Below are positions 59,756 through 64,000 of a DNA stretch of 64,000 nucleotides, piece after piece. The notes beneath the pieces were generated by a model. The model did no database searches and had not been told where the DNA came from. It saw nothing but the letters and a program-made list of their open reading frames with translations. The stretch is taken from contig JABAZK010000025.1 in assembly GCA_018608485.1 (NCBI GenBank), positions 1-64,000 on the forward strand, read 5' to 3'. The DNA is from Flavobacteriaceae bacterium. Its GTDB lineage: Bacteria; Bacteroidota; Bacteroidia; Flavobacteriales; Flavobacteriaceae. Both the position numbers and the translations under genes were made by a program. Each line of letters starts with the position of its first letter. Position 1 is the first letter of the stretch.

Positions 59756-60987
59756 TGGAACCCTCTACTCTATTTAATATTCTCATAACTATTTTATTAA
59801 TAAAATTCGTTATTGATAGTGTTTTAAATCATTTAAATGCAAAACATTTTAATGATACCCTACCAAATGATATTTCTGATGTATATGAAATTAACGAGTA
59901 CCAACAATCTCAATCATACAAAAAAACAAATCACAACTTTAGTAAAATCACTTCATTATTTTCTTTAATTACAACACTTCTTTTTTTCTTTTTTAACGGG
60001 TTTTCAATTGTAGATGAGATAGCAAGAGGATTTTCTAACAATATCATAATTATAACTCTAATTTTCTTTGGAATTATTATTATTGGAAGTGATATCATTA
60101 GTATTCCTTTTTCTTTGTATAAAACATTTGTTATCGAAGAAAAATTTGGGTTTAATAAATCTACCAAAAAATTATTTTTTTTAGATAAAATTAAAGGGCT
60201 TTTAATGACTATAATTTTAGGCGGCTCTATCCTATCAATCATCACATGGTTTTATGAATTTACTGGAAATTATTTTTGGATTTACACTTGGCTATTAATT
60301 ACAACTTTTTCAGTTTTCTTAAATATGTTTTATTCCAAACTCATAGTTCCATTATTTAATGAGCAAACCATTTTAGAAGAAGGTGATTTGAAAAATGAAA
60401 TTGTAAAATATGTAAATTCCGTAGGTTTTAAAGCTAATAACATATATGTTCTTAATGGATCAAAACGATCTACAAAGGCTAATGCCTATTTTTCTGGATT
60501 TGGAAATCAAAAAAGAATTACACTATATGATACTCTTATAAACGATTTAGAAAATAATGAAATAGTTGCTGTATTAGCACACGAGGTAGGACATTACAAA
60601 AGAAAACATATTCTTTATAATTTAACATCATCTATCATATTAACTGGATTTGCTTTATTTGTATTATCATTATTTATTAAAACACCATTATTATCATTAG
60701 CATTAGGGGTTTCGCATCCCAGCTTTCATATTGGTTTAATTGCATTTGGTATTTTATATTCTCCTGTATCCCAAATTTTAGGAGTTTTCATGAATTACAT
60801 GTCTAGAAAGTTTGAATATCAAGCAGATAATTATGCTAAAAACACATTTTCAGCTTCACCTCTAATTAGTTCATTAAAAAAACTTTCTAAAAATAGTTTG
60901 AGCAATCTAACACCACATTATCTCTATGTATTCTTTCATTTTTCACACCCTACGCTTTTAGATAGAATTAAAAATTTAAATAAATAA
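59755..60987 (+). CDS. M48 family metallopeptidase (CAAX protease Ste24-like)
   Basis: VAVLAHEVGHYKRKH; multi-TM; EYQADNYAKN. Confidence 0.93.
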   Translation: MEPSTLFNILITILLIKFVIDSVLNHLNAKHFNDTLPNDISDVYEINEYQQSQSYKKTNHNFSKITSLFSLITTLLFFFFNGFSIVDEIARGFSNNIIIITLIFFGIIIIGSDIISIPFSLYKTFVIEEKFGFNKSTKKLFFLDKIKGLLMTIILGGSILSIITWFYEFTGNYFWIYTWLLITTFSVFLNMFYSKLIVPLFNEQTILEEGDLKNEIVKYVNSVGFKANNIYVLNGSKRSTKANAYFSGFGNQKRITLYDTLINDLENNEIVAVLAHEVGHYKRKHILYNLTSSIILTGFALFVLSLFIKTPLLSLALGVSHPSFHIGLIAFGILYSPVSQILGVFMNYMSRKFEYQADNYAKNTFSASPLISSLKKLSKNSLSNLTPHYLYVFFHFSHPTLLDRIKNLNK

Positions 60988-61112
60988 ACTGATCTTAAAA
61001 ATTTGCTCATAGTTATTTTTTATGCTACTTTCATTGTATATTCTTGATTAATATATTATAGTCATAATCATCAAAAGAATATTTAGTTAAACATTATAAC
61101 TTAATTTAATTA

Positions 61113-63329
61113 TTGGAATATAAAGCTACCATAGAAGAAGAAAATAAAGAGATTGCTAAGCGTTATAAAAATCTTTTAAAAGAAACGTACCAAACTCTTT
61201 CTAGGTCAGATAAATTATTGATTAGAAAAGCTTTTAACTTATCTGTAGAAGCTCATTCAAATCAAAGAAGAAAAACTGGTGAACCTTATATTTTTCATCC
61301 AATTTCTGTAGCAAAAATAGTTGCTAACGAAATTGGTTTGGGTGCAGTCTCAATTGTAGCCGCATTACTTCATGATGTAGTTGAAGATACTAAGTACACT
61401 ATTAGTGACATAGAGCAATTATTTGGAGAAACTGTAGCTAGAATAGTTAGTGGACTTACTAAGATTTCTAGTCTAAAAAAAGACAAGGATCATTCAATCC
61501 AAGCAGAAAATTTTAGGAAAATGCTACTCACCTTACACGATGATGTTCGTGTAATATTAATAAAAGTAGCCGATCGATTACATAACATGCAAACTATGGA
61601 TGCTATGCCTGCTCATAAACAGGTAAAAATAGCGTCTGAAACTTTATATATATATGCTCCACTAGCTCACAGACTAGGATTGTATAATATCAAAACAGAA
61701 CTAGAGGATTTAGGATTAAAATATACTGAACCTGATGTTTATAATGATATAGTGAGTAAAATCAGTGAAAGTAAAGAAGATCAAGACAACTACATTAAAA
61801 CCTTTGAGAAGATATTAAATAAAGGATTAAGTAGAGAAAGTTTTAACTATAAGATCAAAGGTCGCTTTAAATCGATTTTTTCAATTCGTAGAAAAATGAG
61901 AAAGCAAAATGTATCTTTTGATGAGGTTTATGACAAGTTTGCCATCAGAATAATTTATGAACCTACATCGAAAGATGAAAAATTTGATGCATGGAAAATT
62001 TACTCTATAGTAACTGATTATTTTAAACCCAACCCTTCAAGACTTAGAGATTGGATTTCTCAACCAAAGTCTACTGGTTATGAGGCACTTCACATAACAG
62101 TTGTTGGACCAGAAGCAAAATGGGTTGAAGTACAAATTCGATCTAATAGAATGGATGAAATTGCAGAAAAAGGATATGCAGCTCATTTTAAATACAAACA
62201 AGGAACAGAAAATGAAAATGGATTAGATGGCTGGTTAAATCTTCTGAAAGAAACTTTAGAAAATCAGAGTATCAATGCAGTAGATTTTGTGGAAGATTTT
62301 AAACTGAACTTGTACGCTAAAGAAATTTATGTATTTACGCCAAATGGTGATTTAAAATCTCTTCCAAAAGGTGCTTCAGCATTAGATTTTGCTTTCTCTA
62401 TACATACAGATATCGGTTTAAAATGTAGAGGGGTAAAAGTAAATGGAAAATTAGTTCCGTTAAGTCACGAACTTTCAAGTGGTGATCAAATAGAAGTTTT
62501 TACAACCTCAAATAATAAACCTAATGCACGATGGCTGGATTTTGTTATAACCGCAAGGGCTAGAACTAAAATTAAATCAGCACTAAAAGAACAAGAGAAA
62601 AAAATAGCAGAGGAAGGCAAAGCAATTTTAGTGCGAAAACTTCGTCATTTAAAAATAAATTTTGATGAAAAATTATTAAATGAGCTTGTTGTTTTTTTTA
62701 AATTAAAAACTAGTTTCGATTTATTTTTCAGAGTAGGCACGGGAGCAATCGATAACAGTCAACTAAAAAACTTTGTAAGCCAACGAAACAATATGATAAT
62801 TAACTTCTTTAAAAAGCGTTTAACTAGAACGCCTTCCAAAGAATTAATTAATAAAGAAGAGGTTTCTACAAAATACGATGGATTGGTTTTTGGACAAGAA
62901 GAAGAAAAATTGGATTTCACTTCATCTAAATGTTGCAAGCCAATTCCAGGAGATAAGGTTTTTGGTTTTATAACTATAAATGAAGGGATAAAAATTCATA
63001 AAAAAGATTGTCCTAATTCAATATCTCTTCAATCTAACTATGCATATCGGGTTATTAAAGCCAAGTGGATAGATTCAACCAATCAAGAATTTAAAGCTAT
63101 TTTAAAATTAAGTGGAGAAGACAACAAGGGAATAGTAAACAATTTAACTAAAATAATTTCTAATACCATGGATGTTTTTATTCATAGCATAAATATTGCT
63201 GGAAATGAAGGTATATTTGATGGTAAATTATCTATAAGTGTTAAAAACAGAACTCAACTAAACAAATTAATTGAACGCATAAAAAAGGTAGAAGGTATTA
63301 AAAAAGTAGAACGTGTTAATACAATGTAA
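61113..63329 (+). CDS. Bifunctional (p)ppGpp synthetase/hydrolase (RelA/SpoT)
   Basis: TTG start; HD domain LLHDVVEDTKYT, KVADRLHNMQTM; RelA domain; TGS; ACT. Confidence 0.95.
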   Translation: MEYKATIEEENKEIAKRYKNLLKETYQTLSRSDKLLIRKAFNLSVEAHSNQRRKTGEPYIFHPISVAKIVANEIGLGAVSIVAALLHDVVEDTKYTISDIEQLFGETVARIVSGLTKISSLKKDKDHSIQAENFRKMLLTLHDDVRVILIKVADRLHNMQTMDAMPAHKQVKIASETLYIYAPLAHRLGLYNIKTELEDLGLKYTEPDVYNDIVSKISESKEDQDNYIKTFEKILNKGLSRESFNYKIKGRFKSIFSIRRKMRKQNVSFDEVYDKFAIRIIYEPTSKDEKFDAWKIYSIVTDYFKPNPSRLRDWISQPKSTGYEALHITVVGPEAKWVEVQIRSNRMDEIAEKGYAAHFKYKQGTENENGLDGWLNLLKETLENQSINAVDFVEDFKLNLYAKEIYVFTPNGDLKSLPKGASALDFAFSIHTDIGLKCRGVKVNGKLVPLSHELSSGDQIEVFTTSNNKPNARWLDFVITARARTKIKSALKEQEKKIAEEGKAILVRKLRHLKINFDEKLLNELVVFFKLKTSFDLFFRVGTGAIDNSQLKNFVSQRNNMIINFFKKRLTRTPSKELINKEEVSTKYDGLVFGQEEEKLDFTSSKCCKPIPGDKVFGFITINEGIKIHKKDCPNSISLQSNYAYRVIKAKWIDSTNQEFKAILKLSGEDNKGIVNNLTKIISNTMDVFIHSINIAGNEGIFDGKLSISVKNRTQLNKLIERIKKVEGIKKVERVNTM

Positions 63330-63401
63330 ATAACCTTCTAAAAAAACTACACTTTACATCAAATAATAATATTAAATTTGTTTCACTTATAAAGTAATAA
63401 T

Positions 63402-63851
63402 ATGGTCTCAAAAAACAATCAAGAAGTTGTAAAAAGAGTATTTACTACCTTTCTGGAAGAGAACAAACATAGAAAAACTCCAGAAAGATTTGCTATTCTT
63501 CAAGAAATATACGACGTAGACGAACATTTTGATATTGAATCTTTATATATCAACATGAAAAACAAAAACTATCGTGTTAGTAGAGCTACATTGTATAATA
63601 CTATAGACTTATTGTTGGATTGCGGACTAGTTAGAAAACACCAATTTGATGGTCAATCTATGGCTAGATATGAAAAAAGCTATTTTGATAAACAACATGA
63701 TCACGTTATTCTTACTGATTCTGGTGAAGTAAAAGAGTTTTGTGATCCAAGAATTCAGATTATAAAAAAAACAATTGAAGAAGTTTTTGACATCGATATT
63801 CATAATCATTCACTTTACTTTTACGGAACAAAAAAACAATCAAAAAATTAA
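63402..63851 (+). CDS. Fur family transcriptional regulator
   Basis: [55 protein letters not shown]. Confidence 0.92.
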   Translation: MVSKNNQEVVKRVFTTFLEENKHRKTPERFAILQEIYDVDEHFDIESLYINMKNKNYRVSRATLYNTIDLLLDCGLVRKHQFDGQSMARYEKSYFDKQHDHVILTDSGEVKEFCDPRIQIIKKTIEEVFDIDIHNHSLYFYGTKKQSKN

Positions 63852-63872
63852 TATTTAATAGAATTATATTTC

Positions 63873-64000
63873 ATGGGGGTAGATTTATTACTGGGACTAC
63901 AATGGGGAGACGAAGGAAAAGGAAAAATTGTTGATGTTCTAACAAAGAACTATGATATCATTGCTAGATTTCAAGGTGGTCCTAACGCAGGGCATACGTT
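63873..64000 (+). CDS. purA: Adenylosuccinate synthetase, 5' part truncated by window edge
   Basis: [42 protein letters not shown]. Confidence 0.95.
   Translation, partial: MGVDLLLGLQWGDEGKGKIVDVLTKNYDIIARFQGGPNAGHT

Noticed and set aside
59931-60245. 104-aa minus-strand ORF
   Set aside because: Antisense shadow of the M48 peptidase gene.
1-64000. CRISPR arrays, IS elements, prophage, toxin-antitoxin or defence systems, PUL (SusC/SusD pairs)
   Set aside because: No regularly spaced repeats, transposase/phage genes, recognisable defence proteins or SusD found; the single TonB receptor has no SusD neighbour.

Overview
64 kb of AT-rich DNA from a Bacteroidota chromosome, almost certainly Flavobacteriaceae. 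Evidence: TAnnTTTG promoter motifs, gene content (BshA/BshB1, PorV-like protein, carboxypeptidase-regulatory-domain TonB receptor, DUF4105, DUF2520, DUF2147, DUF3810), and flavobacterial synteny. The window is dominated by core genes: priA (partial), recQ, tatC, lptB, pssA, ftcD, aroQ, xerD, rny, zapA, nth, an ECF sigma factor, uvrA, tRNA-His, bshB1, pcm, a MacB-like efflux cluster, typA, proline dehydrogenase, aroB, bshA, transketolase N-half, dnaB, amidohydrolases, trmH, an M48 peptidase, rel/spoT, fur and purA (partial). I see no CRISPR array, prophage, IS element, defence island or secondary-metabolite cluster, and no convincing large novel system. The least explained part is the 1.3 kb islet at 13602-14924. 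It holds three small minus-strand ORFs (46, 33 and 97 aa) and two diverged copies of an ~80 bp upstream element. Other points of interest: a strong 6S-RNA-like structure between zapA and rny, candidate leaderless promoters (dnaB, DUF2520 gene, DCC-family gene), a PagL-like protein with a non-canonical catalytic position, amidohydrolase domains lacking the HxH metal motif, an orphan transketolase N-half, and a missing kpsF/kdsD at the recQ-tatC junction. All family calls come from reading sequence and from memory; no database search was run.
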